Positions 34,975-44,012 of a DNA stretch of 64,000 nt are shown one piece after another. Source of the DNA: Seleniivibrio sp. (GTDB lineage: Bacteria; Chrysiogenota; Deferribacteres; Deferribacterales; Geovibrionaceae). Each line of letters starts with the position of its first letter. Within the stretch, counting starts at the first letter, position 1. The notes under the pieces were generated by a model. That model was not told the DNA's origin. It searched no databases and saw nothing but the letters and a program-made list of their open reading frames with translations. The stretch spans positions 124,001 through 188,000 of the forward strand of contig NZ_JAJOIL010000001.1 of assembly GCF_021209385.1 (NCBI RefSeq). Direction: 5' to 3'. Both the position numbers and the translations under genes were made by a program.

Positions 34975-35020
34975 TTTAAACCCTCCATAGCGGTTATTCG
35001 TTGTGACACATATTCAGCAA

Positions 35021-35035
35021 GCAATCTCTGTGCCG
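35021..35035 (-). promoter_or_regulatory. Sigma-54 promoter of fdxB
   Basis: Minus strand CGGCACA-GAGA-TTGC with correct 12-base GG-GC spacing, 46 bases before the fdxB ATG. One base (C for T) differs from the -24 consensus. Confidence 0.8.
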
Positions 35036-35186
35036 TTTAGAAAATCTTCCTTTTACAGCCGTTAAACCAGAATAGAACAGATCATATGACTTTTTTCTGA
35101 ATACTTTTTGCGCTATTGCTGTCTATTTTTTAACCACCTTTTAAAATATTATCCTCTGCAACCCTTATCGTTCGCAAATTATTGCG

Positions 35187-35201
35187 TGGCACATATATTG
35201 C
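35187..35201 (+). promoter_or_regulatory. Sigma-54 promoter of nifA
   Basis: TGGCACA-TATA-TTGC matches the -24/-12 consensus. Its -12 GC lies only 12 bases before the nifA ATG, so the predicted transcript starts at or within two bases of the start codon. Confidence 0.85.
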
Positions 35202-35213
35202 TCGCATTTATGC

Positions 35214-36773
35214 ATGAAATACCTCAACTATTTTAAGACAGCTCTCAACAGTATCTATGAGATAAGTGTTATTCTGAATAGTTCGACCAACAGAAGACAC
35301 GCTCTTTACGGTGTTGTTAAGCAGATGCAGAACACCCTTTCGGTGGAACGCGCTTTCATCCTTCTGCACGACCAGCACACCCATAGGCTTATGCTTGAGG
35401 CGTCGGCAGGGCTGGACGAAGCCATCGCGGCGTCAGTCTCTTTCCAGAGCGACGAGGGCATGGTGGGCAAGGTATTTCGCCTCGGAGTACCGATACTCAT
35501 ACCGGATATTGAGCGGGAACCGCAGTTTCTGAACAAGCTCAAACGTCCTCCAGCGTCCGAGCAGACTTCTTTTATTGCGGTTCCGCTGAAATTTCAGGCA
35601 AACACACTGGGCGTGCTTGCTGTGGACAAGTTCAGCTCGCGCATGAACAGCGTAACCACAGAGGTTGAGATTCTTAAGATGATCGCAAACCTCATCGCAT
35701 CATTTCTGCACAAGAACGAATTTTTCGAGAACGAACTCTCGATGGTTCAGGATGAAAAGATACGCATTGAAGCGGAAAACCTGAGCCTCATTAACGAAAT
35801 AAAATCCAAATACAGCTTCAAGGGACTTGCCGGAACAAGCAAGCTGATGGAAAAAGTATTCGATAAAATAACTATGGTAACAAATACTTCTGCATCCGTG
35901 CTTATCCGCGGCGAAAGCGGCACCGGAAAAGAGGTTGTCGCCAAAACCGTACATTATAACAGCGACAGAAGCACAAAGCCTTTTGTGGCTGTTAACTGCG
36001 CTGCGATACCCTCCGACCTAATTGAAAGCGAACTTTTCGGATATGCAAAGGGCGCGTTTGCGGGAGCATCCGCAGAAAAGAAGGGAAAATTTGAGCAGGC
36101 AGAGGGCGGAACCGTCTTTCTGGACGAAGTGGGCGACATGCCCATGGAGGCACAGAGCAAACTTCTGCGTGTTTTGCAGGACAAGACTATAGAAAAACTC
36201 GGAACCGTTGAAAGCACAAAGGTTGACGTGCGGATTCTGGCGGCAACCAACAAAAATCTGGAAGAGGCTGTTCAGGCTGGTAAATTCCGTCTCGACCTGT
36301 ATTACAGGCTGAACGTATTCACCATAGACCTTCCCCCTCTGCGCAAGCGGAAAGAGGACATACCCGCCATCTGCGAGGTGATCCTAGGAAAGCTCAACAC
36401 ATCATACGGCAAAAACTACACTCTGGACGCCACTACAGTGGCGGCGCTGTCACACTGCAACTGGCCGGGAAACATCCGCGAACTTGAAAACTGCCTTGAA
36501 CGCGCCGCGCTGACAGCAGGCGACGGACTTATAAAACCTGAGCATATTTCATGCTCACGGGGCGATTTTTGCCTTTCTCACGTCATCGGCGAAGAATGTC
36601 CCGAAGGGGACGAACCCATCAGCGACGACGGCAATTCAGACAAGACACAGCTTCTCCTCGCCCTGCAAAAAGCCGGCTGGGTACAGGCAAAGGCAGCCCG
36701 TATGCTGAACATGACCGTCCGTCAGGTCAACTACCGCATCGCCAAATACGGCATCGAAGTCAAAAAGATATAA
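35214..36773 (+). CDS. nifA: Sigma-54-dependent nitrogen fixation activator NifA
   Basis: A 519-residue activator: GAF domain (about 20-170), AAA+ domain (about 195-430) with Walker A GESGTGKE (233-240), Walker B-type GGTVFLDEVGDMP, and a Fis-type HTH at the end (AKAARMLNMTVRQVNYRIAKYG). The sigma-54 contact loop, normally GAFTGA, is GAFAGA here (280-285). Cysteines 415, 427, 447 and 453 give C-X11-C-X19-C-X5-C, one residue from the C-X11-C-X19-C-X4-C of O2-sensitive rhizobial NifA. No ribosome site precedes the ATG, in line with a leaderless mRNA. It probably controls all nif promoters here, its own included. Confidence 0.93.
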   Translation: MKYLNYFKTALNSIYEISVILNSSTNRRHALYGVVKQMQNTLSVERAFILLHDQHTHRLMLEASAGLDEAIAASVSFQSDEGMVGKVFRLGVPILIPDIEREPQFLNKLKRPPASEQTSFIAVPLKFQANTLGVLAVDKFSSRMNSVTTEVEILKMIANLIASFLHKNEFFENELSMVQDEKIRIEAENLSLINEIKSKYSFKGLAGTSKLMEKVFDKITMVTNTSASVLIRGESGTGKEVVAKTVHYNSDRSTKPFVAVNCAAIPSDLIESELFGYAKGAFAGASAEKKGKFEQAEGGTVFLDEVGDMPMEAQSKLLRVLQDKTIEKLGTVESTKVDVRILAATNKNLEEAVQAGKFRLDLYYRLNVFTIDLPPLRKRKEDIPAICEVILGKLNTSYGKNYTLDATTVAALSHCNWPGNIRELENCLERAALTAGDGLIKPEHISCSRGDFCLSHVIGEECPEGDEPISDDGNSDKTQLLLALQKAGWVQAKAARMLNMTVRQVNYRIAKYGIEVKKI

Positions 36774-36782
36774 ACCGCTTTA

Positions 36783-38090
36783 TCACTGCTCTTTAAGCGA
36801 CATAGCGAATCTGTTCATAAAAGGACGTACCAGATATTCCATAAACGTCCGTTCGCCCGTCTTTATGATAACCTCAACAGGCATCCCCGCCTGCAATCTG
36901 TTCACCGAACCTAATTTTACAAGCTCTTTCTCCGGTATGCGGATCTGGCAGATATAATATGACCTGCCGGAATTCTGCTCAAGGAAAACGTCGGGAGAAA
37001 CCATAATGACCTCGCCGAACAGCGAAGGGGTTTTGTGGATATCCAGAGCGGATATGCGCACTTCCGACTGTAACCCCGCCCGCACAGAATCTATGTCGCG
37101 GGGGGATATCTCCGCCTGAACGATAAGTGCCTCGTGCATGGGCGCGATGTCCATTATCTTCTGCCCGGGCGTAATTACACTGCCTGCGTTATGCACAGCA
37201 AGCCCCAGAACAATTCCATCTTCGGGAGCCTTTATTATCATGGATTCATGGTTGATGAGTGCAGCGTTGTATTCTTCCTTAAGCCCTGCTATGCGCTTCT
37301 GCACGTCAGTAAGTGCCGTCTCCACATCTTTGCTAAACTCGCTGTCAACCTGAAGCATTTTGAGGTCAAGCTCCGAAAGATTGCGGCGGGTGCGCTCAAT
37401 GGTGGCAAGCTCCTCACTGCGTGTCGCTTCCATTCCCTGCAAATTCTGCTGTAACTCTATCATTTTGTTTCTGGGATAATATCCTTCGTCCGCAATGGTT
37501 TTAACGGATTCTATCTCTTTTTCAAGCAGGGCAACCTGCCTTTTTCTGGATGCCGCGAGCTGTTCCATCTGTGCCACATAGTCAATAACGCCCTGTTTCT
37601 GGTTCATCAGAATCCGTTTTTCGTTTGTAACGGAATCCCTTCGCTTTCTGAAAAGGTCGTTCTGCGTTCTGATCATATCCGCAACCTCCGCATCGGAAGC
37701 CGCGTCCCTGAGCACTTTCGGATATTCTATGGATGAGCGCCCCAGTCTTTCCGCCGTCAGTCTCGCCTCAAGCGCGAGGTTGGTGTAATATTCAGACCGC
37801 ACGCCGCTGAGTTTCGCATTTGTGACTGAATCGTCCAGTTTCATAAGAACCTGTCCTGATTTCACACTGCTGCCCTCTTTAACGGATATCTCCTGAACCG
37901 TTCCGCCGTAAAGGTGCTGAACCGTTTTGCGTTTATCCACGAACGCCAGCGTACCCGGTGCAACAACGCCCTGACTGAGCGGAGCCGTGAATGCCCAGAT
38001 GCCGAAGAAACCAAGCCCCAGAATAAGCACCGCAAGCCCTATGTAGATATATCTTTTGGAATCTTTTCTTATGTTGTTGTCAATATTCAT
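36783..38090 (-). CDS. Type I secretion membrane fusion protein (HlyD family)
   Basis: A 435-residue periplasmic adaptor. One N-terminal membrane segment (about 15-34), a lipoyl-like half motif (GTVQEISVKEGSSVKSGQVLMKLDD in two parts), a long coiled-coil hairpin (about 130-290), the second lipoyl half (IKAPEDGIVLGLAVHNAGSVI) and a beta-barrel end (SSYYICQIRIP-like YYICQIRIPEKE, GMPVEVIIKTGERT). It links the ABC transporter to TolC. Last gene of the operon, 12 bases after the ABC gene and convergent with nifA, with no terminator in the 9-base gap. Confidence 0.93.
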   Translation of the reverse strand: MNIDNNIRKDSKRYIYIGLAVLILGLGFFGIWAFTAPLSQGVVAPGTLAFVDKRKTVQHLYGGTVQEISVKEGSSVKSGQVLMKLDDSVTNAKLSGVRSEYYTNLALEARLTAERLGRSSIEYPKVLRDAASDAEVADMIRTQNDLFRKRRDSVTNEKRILMNQKQGVIDYVAQMEQLAASRKRQVALLEKEIESVKTIADEGYYPRNKMIELQQNLQGMEATRSEELATIERTRRNLSELDLKMLQVDSEFSKDVETALTDVQKRIAGLKEEYNAALINHESMIIKAPEDGIVLGLAVHNAGSVITPGQKIMDIAPMHEALIVQAEISPRDIDSVRAGLQSEVRISALDIHKTPSLFGEVIMVSPDVFLEQNSGRSYYICQIRIPEKELVKLGSVNRLQAGMPVEVIIKTGERTFMEYLVRPFMNRFAMSLKEQ

Positions 38091-38102
38091 GCTTCCCCGC
38101 CT

Positions 38103-39833
38103 TTAAACCGCTCTTGTCTGTGGAACTTTTGCCTGCATCCCGTTGCGCACTGAGTCCATTATTTGCTGTTTGGGTCCATACACCTGTATGGTTCCGCTGT
38201 TCAAAACCATTATTTTATCAGCAACGGACAGCACAGGCGTTCTGTGTGTGATAACGAATATCGTTTTGTTCATAGCTTTCAGCCTTTTCAATGCCTCAAC
38301 AAGCGCCATCTCGCCAGGTTCGTCAAGGTTTGAGTTCGGCTCGTCCAGAACCAGAAGAACCGGATCGTCGTAAACAGCCCTTGCAAGTGCGATACGCTGG
38401 CGCTGTCCGCCGGAAAGCACCGTTCCGCCCTCACCGATGTACGTCTCATAACCTTCGGGAAGTGCGAGGATCATATCATGCACGCCCGCCATTTTTGCCG
38501 CAGCGACTATCTTTTCAGGATCCAGCTCGCCGAAACGGGCTATGTTCTGCGCGACCGTACCTTCCAGAAGCTCAATATCCTGAGGAAGATAACCGATGTA
38601 TTTTCCCATTTCGCTCTTGTCCCATTTTGAAACGTCCGCCCCGCCGAGCCTCATTTCGCCGACGACTGGCTGCCATATGCCCACCAGAACCCTCGCCAGT
38701 GAAGATTTACCCGATGCACTGGGTCCCAGCACAGCTACCAGTTCGCCGGCAGGAGTTTCAAAGTTTATGTTTTTAAGTACCTGTATATTCGCCCCGGGAG
38801 GAGCCGCTATGATACCTTTTGCGGAAACTGTACCTTCCGGTCTGGGCAGTTTCATCTTTTCACCCGCCTCAGGGAAACTGTCAAAAAGCTCACCCAGTTT
38901 GCGGTATGAGTTCCTCGCAGAAACAAAACCTTTCCAAGATGAGGTTATCATCTCAACCGGTGCAAGCGCCCTGCCCATGAGTATTGAGCCTGCTATCATG
39001 GCGCCTGCCGTGAGATCCATGTTTATAACGTAATAAGCACCGACGGCATAGACCATCGACTGTGCGGATATCCTTATGAATCTGGTCAGCGCATTGATTC
39101 CCGCCGCGCGTTCGCTTGCCACGCTCTGGAGTTTCATAAAGGCAAGATGCTTCGGAAGCCACTGTCTGCGGACGTTCTCAAGCATCCCCATGGAATCTAT
39201 CACTTCTGCGTTGCGGAAGTTTGTCGTGGCAAACATGGTAGCCCTGCGGAAGTTCACATTCGCCTCTTCAATGGGTTTCTTGCTCATGTATTCCGTGAGA
39301 ACTGTAAGAAGTATCAGCAGTATCGCCGCACATGTGGCAAGGATACCCAGAGCAGGGTGCAGAAGATAAATAACTATCAGATATATAGGCGACCAAGGCG
39401 CATCGAGGAACGCGAAAAGCCCGTGTCCCGTCAGAAACTGCCTTACAGCGGTTACATCCTGAAATATCTGCGAAGCCGCACCGGAACCGCTTTTAAGCGC
39501 GTTTTCAAATGCAACCGCAAACGCTCTGCCGGAGAGTGTTTCATCCATGCGGTTTCCCGCGACTATCATTATCTGCGAACGCACCCATTCCATCGCCGCA
39601 AGCACAACGAACATAAACAAAGTTATCAGCGTTATGACAAGGAGCGTCTCCTTGTTTCGGCTGGTGAGAACGCGGTCATATATCTGCAGCATATAAATTG
39701 ATGGTACAAGCATCAGCATGTTTATCACGAAGCTGAAACCGGCAAGTGCAATGAATGTGCGCTTGAAGCCCATCAGTATGTTTTTCAGTTCTCCCGCGGG
39801 AATCCCGCCCGGCATATGCCTTTTGTTGTTCAT
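38103..39833 (-). CDS. Type I secretion ABC transporter (permease-ATPase)
   Basis: A 576-residue inner-membrane exporter of the PrtD/LapB-like kind without an N-terminal C39-like domain. Six membrane segments lie in residues 15-300; the ATPase has Walker A GPSASGKSS, signature LSGGQRQRIALARA and Walker B VLLVLDEPNSNLD. It should export the RTX-type adhesin at 46096. I start at the ATG at 39833, which overlaps the tolC stop (TGATG) and has AAGGTG upstream. Confidence 0.94.
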   Translation of the reverse strand: MNNKRHMPGGIPAGELKNILMGFKRTFIALAGFSFVINMLMLVPSIYMLQIYDRVLTSRNKETLLVITLITLFMFVVLAAMEWVRSQIMIVAGNRMDETLSGRAFAVAFENALKSGSGAASQIFQDVTAVRQFLTGHGLFAFLDAPWSPIYLIVIYLLHPALGILATCAAILLILLTVLTEYMSKKPIEEANVNFRRATMFATTNFRNAEVIDSMGMLENVRRQWLPKHLAFMKLQSVASERAAGINALTRFIRISAQSMVYAVGAYYVINMDLTAGAMIAGSILMGRALAPVEMITSSWKGFVSARNSYRKLGELFDSFPEAGEKMKLPRPEGTVSAKGIIAAPPGANIQVLKNINFETPAGELVAVLGPSASGKSSLARVLVGIWQPVVGEMRLGGADVSKWDKSEMGKYIGYLPQDIELLEGTVAQNIARFGELDPEKIVAAAKMAGVHDMILALPEGYETYIGEGGTVLSGGQRQRIALARAVYDDPVLLVLDEPNSNLDEPGEMALVEALKRLKAMNKTIFVITHRTPVLSVADKIMVLNSGTIQVYGPKQQIMDSVRNGMQAKVPQTRAV

Positions 39834-41137
39834 CAGTTCACCTTGCATTCAGAGTTTATGAGCGATCCCAGGAAATCCACGTCTGCGGGTGTAAGTACGC
39901 CCGCATAGTATTTGAGGTCAATATATCCCGTAAAGTATTCGTATTTAGCCTGTAAAAGTCTTGAGAGGGCATCGAACATGTTGTTCTGGGCATTTATGAC
40001 ATCAACAAGTGTAACAACACCCGCCGCCATACTTTTTTTGTTCGATTCATAGGCGAGAGTGTTGGATGCGGCTGTCCTTTCCAGAGCGGCTATCTTCGCC
40101 TTGCTTCCCAGAAGGGACGTATATTTTTCGGAAACGTTCTTTTTCATCTCGTTCACGGCAGTGTTCATATCACTGACGGACTGATAGAATTTTTCTTTAT
40201 TTTCCATAACCTTGGCGGATGTGTAGCCGCCGTTGAATATCGGAACGGACAACTGGGCGCCAACACTTTTATAAACCGTCTCAGTGCTTTTAATGTTGCT
40301 GATCTGGTCGGATCTCCTGTAGGTTGCGATAAGGTTAAGAGTTGGTATATGCTGGGTTCTGGCTATCTTTACGCTTTCATCGGCATACCTGCTCTGTGCT
40401 TTGTAATATTTAACTTCGCTGCTGTTCTGCATCGCAGTATCTATCCATTTTTCAAGAGTGCCGATGTCGTGGTCGGAATAGCTGAACCCCTGACCCAGAC
40501 AGCGGACGCCGTCTATTTTTCCGGATATGGACTCCAGCTCAACCATGTTGTTCAGGTATGCGTTTTCAGCGTTCACAATGTCATATTCGGCAGTGTCCAG
40601 ATTCGCCTGCGCCTCGTGTACGTTCGTAACGGCGGCTATGCCTGCGCGGTACATCTTTTCCGCCTGAACAAGCTGTTCCTGCGCACCCTGTTTTTTCGAT
40701 TTCATAAGATCAATGTTGTCCTTGGCAAACAAAACGTTCATGTATGCCGTCACCACCCGCACAATGAGATTTGACTCGGCGGATTTCAGCTTCGCGCCGG
40801 ACGACTGGAGCGTATATTTGCTCTGTCCGTGCTGCAGGTACTTACCCATATCAAAAACGGGCTGAACCAGATTCACCGTAAGGTCTCTGGTGTCGTAATC
40901 CCCGTATCTGTCAGTATCATATTTCAAAGCCGTATACTGACCTGAAAGGTTGGGCAGAAGCCCCGCCCTCGTCTGTTTCCGCACTGCTTCGGCAGATTTC
41001 TGATAGTGCTGTGCGGACTGCAGGATACTGTCGTTTTCAAGGGCGCGGTCGTACGCCTCTTTTATCCCCGTGTCCGCATAGGCAAAGCCCGCCGAAAGTA
41101 CGGACGACACGACCAAACCGGCAATTAACCTCTTCAT
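39833..41137 (-). CDS. TolC family outer-membrane efflux protein
   Basis: A 434-residue outer-membrane channel with signal peptide (KRLIAGLVVSSVLSAGFAYA). Two internal repeats of long coiled-coil helices are visible, e.g. NLVQPVFDMGKYLQHGQSK and LSVPIFNGGYTSAKV at the strand-helix turns, typical of TolC repeats. It forms the exit duct for the type I system. The start at 41137 has GAGGGG eight bases upstream; the glycosyltransferase stop lies just before. Confidence 0.92.
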   Translation of the reverse strand: MKRLIAGLVVSSVLSAGFAYADTGIKEAYDRALENDSILQSAQHYQKSAEAVRKQTRAGLLPNLSGQYTALKYDTDRYGDYDTRDLTVNLVQPVFDMGKYLQHGQSKYTLQSSGAKLKSAESNLIVRVVTAYMNVLFAKDNIDLMKSKKQGAQEQLVQAEKMYRAGIAAVTNVHEAQANLDTAEYDIVNAENAYLNNMVELESISGKIDGVRCLGQGFSYSDHDIGTLEKWIDTAMQNSSEVKYYKAQSRYADESVKIARTQHIPTLNLIATYRRSDQISNIKSTETVYKSVGAQLSVPIFNGGYTSAKVMENKEKFYQSVSDMNTAVNEMKKNVSEKYTSLLGSKAKIAALERTAASNTLAYESNKKSMAAGVVTLVDVINAQNNMFDALSRLLQAKYEYFTGYIDLKYYAGVLTPADVDFLGSLINSECKVN

Positions 41138-41142
41138 AACCG

Positions 41143-43800
41143 TCACCCCTCTGTTATATCCAATTTATTTCTGAGCATCTCTGCACTTTCAAACCATGTG
41201 AGATATTTCATTCCACCACTTTCGGGATGTTCGCCGCGGTCGTAAAGCTCTATCCAGCTTTTCACGCTCCCTGCAAGTCCCGAAGCTGTCAGACCTTCAA
41301 AATAGAAGGCATTGCCGCCCGCAACCTCACGGAAGACAGGAATGTCCCTCACCAGAAGGGGTATCCCTCTCTGCGCCGCCTCTATGAGAGGCAGTCCGAA
41401 CCCTTCCCCGAAACTTGCCGAAAGCAGGCACACAGAAGCGTCATAAAGCCTGTTCAGATATTCGTCGCTGGCATCCTCTATCCAGAAAATCCCCTTGCCG
41501 AAGTGTCTGCTGTTGCGTATGGCTCGTACTGCCTCGTCAGCCATCCAGCCGAAACGACCGACAATGACAAGCCGAACGTCCGCTCCCTCGTCCAGAAGCA
41601 CATCGAAAGCTTTGACCGTTTGATAATGCCCTTTGCGCGGTTCCACCGTTCCCACCATGAGAAAGGTTTTTACATCCCTGCATCCGTCAATGAAGCCTTC
41701 GGCATCGTCCGGCAGACCGCCGGTGGGTACGGAAGACTCTATATCAGCACCGAGATGAAACCAGTCCACCTTTGCGGATGCGTTGCGCACATTTTCAGCC
41801 AGCCAGTGTTCAAGTTCGTCCGCCACCGCCTTTGATATGCAGAAAAGTTTTTCCGCAGATTCCCCCACGGCGCATAACCAGTCTGCATGTGTACCAATCG
41901 CATGGTGCGGGAAAAACTGGGGGAATTTCAGCGGCAGAAGGTCGTACACTATAAAGTGTATTCTTGCGCCCCTGTCACTCCATTCCCTGAAAAGCCCGTC
42001 GCGGTATGCCTCGTAAATTTTTACCGAATCGAAATCCGCACCCAGGAAAATATCATTCTGGGTCGGCTCTATTATATCTCCCGCCTCGTCAATATCCGTG
42101 AGTTCTCTGAGACCGGGTTTCTCATCAAATTCATCCATCAGTTTCAAAAGATATTCCGGCGCCTTTCTGTAGCACCTGCGCCCGCCTGCCGAGGAGATGT
42201 AAATCGGCATAACTCTGTATGGAGACACAAAATCCAGAGCGAACGAACGCAGAAGCGAGCGCACCACCCGCTGAATACCCGTTCTGTGGTCTGTGCGCCA
42301 TATCACAGATATATCAAAGTATATATTATTTCGTCCGACAGCGCTCCGGCAGTGCATCACCGATTTTGTGAGCTGTTCCAGCGCCCCTTCGTCCATAGTT
42401 TTTATCTTCGGCTCCGCTTTTTTAAGAAACTCTTCAAAGTGCGTTTCGGCATCATGTGCGTAAAGGCTCTCAAGCTCACCGCATACCAGTCTGCCAACCT
42501 TTTCAGGTGAGAAATCTGCGGCATGGTTTCTGCCTTTACTGCCCATGCTCCGGCGCAGGTCTTCATCCCCTTTCAGAAGAAGCACGGCATCTGCAAGTTC
42601 GTCATCAGAAAAATCACCGCCTATTTTAAGAACACAATCATCGGGCAGTTCATCCATTGCACCACCGTCGCCCACTATCACGGGAACGCCGTATGCCATG
42701 CAGTCCAGAACGGCGCGGGAGGTTTCGCCCCTGCCCGCCTTTCTGAGCTGAACGGCAATATCCGCCGCATTCAGATAAAGCGCGTACGTCCCGTCGTCAA
42801 CACTGCCTGTGACACATACATCAGCCATCTTTTCAGCGTAATCAGCCTCCATACATCCGCCGACGAAAACGGTTTCAATATCGGGGATGCCTCTTAACAC
42901 GGAGGCAAGCCTGTCACAGCATTTAAGCCCTGTCACATGCCCGAACGAACACACCAGAAAAACATCCTGCGCTATGCCGAGCCTTTCCCGTGCGCTTCGT
43001 CTGTCAACGGTTTCCGGCAGAGCATGAACCTGCGGAACAACCCGCGTCCTCTGCGAATATTCCTGACCAAAGAACTTCTGCGACAGATTTTCAGCATACC
43101 GCGAATGGACAAGCACACCGACGCTTCCTGCAAAAAATTCCCTGCAGGAAGGCAGTTTCTCCATCGCCGCCTCGTGTCCTTCCCGTGCAAGAAGATTCAG
43201 TCCCGCAAGTCCGTGGGAGAACAGCACCGCCTCCGTATGGAAGTCGGACGCGTGCTCCATATACTGCATCCACGCGGCAAAATGCCCGAGGAATATTTCG
43301 TGCAAAACTGTGACGCCCGGATAATTCCTCATAAGACGCGGCATGTGCGCGTGATATCCTGAGTTTCCCATCTGGTAAAGCACACGGTCATAGCGTCTGT
43401 AATTCTTTTTGAAATACGAAACGCTTCTGACAGCGCATCCGTCGGGAATATCCGCCGCATCGGTCTGGTCTGTGATAAGCTCAACCATGTAATGCTCTTT
43501 AAGCCCCTCTGCAAGTTCGACCGCATATTTAGCGATACCGGTCTTAAGGGGCGGGAGCGGAGAGACTACAGCCAGCAGTTTTCCGCCGCCTGCGACATTC
43601 ACTTTCGGCGTATTCATCAGTGCTTCCGCGTAATCCGCAAGCTCCGGAACACCTATATCTTTAATGGCGAGAAGTCTGTCCCACGCGACCTTTCCGCGCA
43701 GTTTCTCCCTTATGCCTGCGGGGTCTTTACCGTAATAAAGCACACTGTCGGCACTCTCTGTCATATCGGTTTCATCATTCAGACGGACGAAATCTGTCAT
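41143..43800 (-). CDS. Double GT4 glycosyltransferase
   Basis: An 885-residue fusion of two GT-B (GT4-type) glycosyltransferases. The N-terminal one (about 50-440) begins with VVSPLPPLKTGIAKYAVELAEGL and has the acceptor-nucleotide region DCMAYGVPVIVGDGGAMDEL. The C-terminal one (about 480-880) begins with YFDISVIWRTDHRTGIQRVV, has MVGTVEPRKGHYQTVKAFD, and the EX7E-type motif in FGEGFGLPLIEAAQRGIPLLV. It should build an alternating sugar polymer or glycan for export by the adjacent Wzm/Wzt. It starts with ATG overlapping the stop of the preceding small gene. Confidence 0.9.
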   Translation of the reverse strand: MTDFVRLNDETDMTESADSVLYYGKDPAGIREKLRGKVAWDRLLAIKDIGVPELADYAEALMNTPKVNVAGGGKLLAVVSPLPPLKTGIAKYAVELAEGLKEHYMVELITDQTDAADIPDGCAVRSVSYFKKNYRRYDRVLYQMGNSGYHAHMPRLMRNYPGVTVLHEIFLGHFAAWMQYMEHASDFHTEAVLFSHGLAGLNLLAREGHEAAMEKLPSCREFFAGSVGVLVHSRYAENLSQKFFGQEYSQRTRVVPQVHALPETVDRRSARERLGIAQDVFLVCSFGHVTGLKCCDRLASVLRGIPDIETVFVGGCMEADYAEKMADVCVTGSVDDGTYALYLNAADIAVQLRKAGRGETSRAVLDCMAYGVPVIVGDGGAMDELPDDCVLKIGGDFSDDELADAVLLLKGDEDLRRSMGSKGRNHAADFSPEKVGRLVCGELESLYAHDAETHFEEFLKKAEPKIKTMDEGALEQLTKSVMHCRSAVGRNNIYFDISVIWRTDHRTGIQRVVRSLLRSFALDFVSPYRVMPIYISSAGGRRCYRKAPEYLLKLMDEFDEKPGLRELTDIDEAGDIIEPTQNDIFLGADFDSVKIYEAYRDGLFREWSDRGARIHFIVYDLLPLKFPQFFPHHAIGTHADWLCAVGESAEKLFCISKAVADELEHWLAENVRNASAKVDWFHLGADIESSVPTGGLPDDAEGFIDGCRDVKTFLMVGTVEPRKGHYQTVKAFDVLLDEGADVRLVIVGRFGWMADEAVRAIRNSRHFGKGIFWIEDASDEYLNRLYDASVCLLSASFGEGFGLPLIEAAQRGIPLLVRDIPVFREVAGGNAFYFEGLTASGLAGSVKSWIELYDRGEHPESGGMKYLTWFESAEMLRNKLDITEG

Positions 43801-44012
43801 GTGCGTCCGCTTCTTATATCTTTCAGACGTTTCAGCACACCCCTGCCGTCACGGCTGAGAGCGGGTTTAACGGACGGAATCCCAAGCCTCAGGAACATCT
43901 TTTCCGCGAGAACCTCAGGTACAAGGGCGAAAAACACTCTTTTGCCGTAGGGTATTCTGAAAATTACGCCGCATATGCGCCGCACCGCCGCCTTTATAGT
44001 CTGTTTATTCAT
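43797..44012 (-). CDS. Small hypothetical protein in the glycan operon
   Basis: A 71-residue, basic protein (KQTIKAAVRRICGVIFRIP, then LAEKMFLRLGIPSVKPALS). It overlaps the wzt gene by eight bases and the glycosyltransferase gene by four, so it is very likely translated. I recognise no domain. Its amphipathic, positively charged N-terminus could associate with the inner face of the membrane. A role with the exporter or the transferase is only inferred from coupling. Confidence 0.7.
   Translation of the reverse strand: MNKQTIKAAVRRICGVIFRIPYGKRVFFALVPEVLAEKMFLRLGIPSVKPALSRDGRGVLKRLKDIRSGRT

Noticed and set aside
35036-35186. NifA upstream site for nifA/fdxB
   Set aside because: TGTCTATTTTTTAACC comes close but lacks the final ACA, so I do not call it a NifA site.
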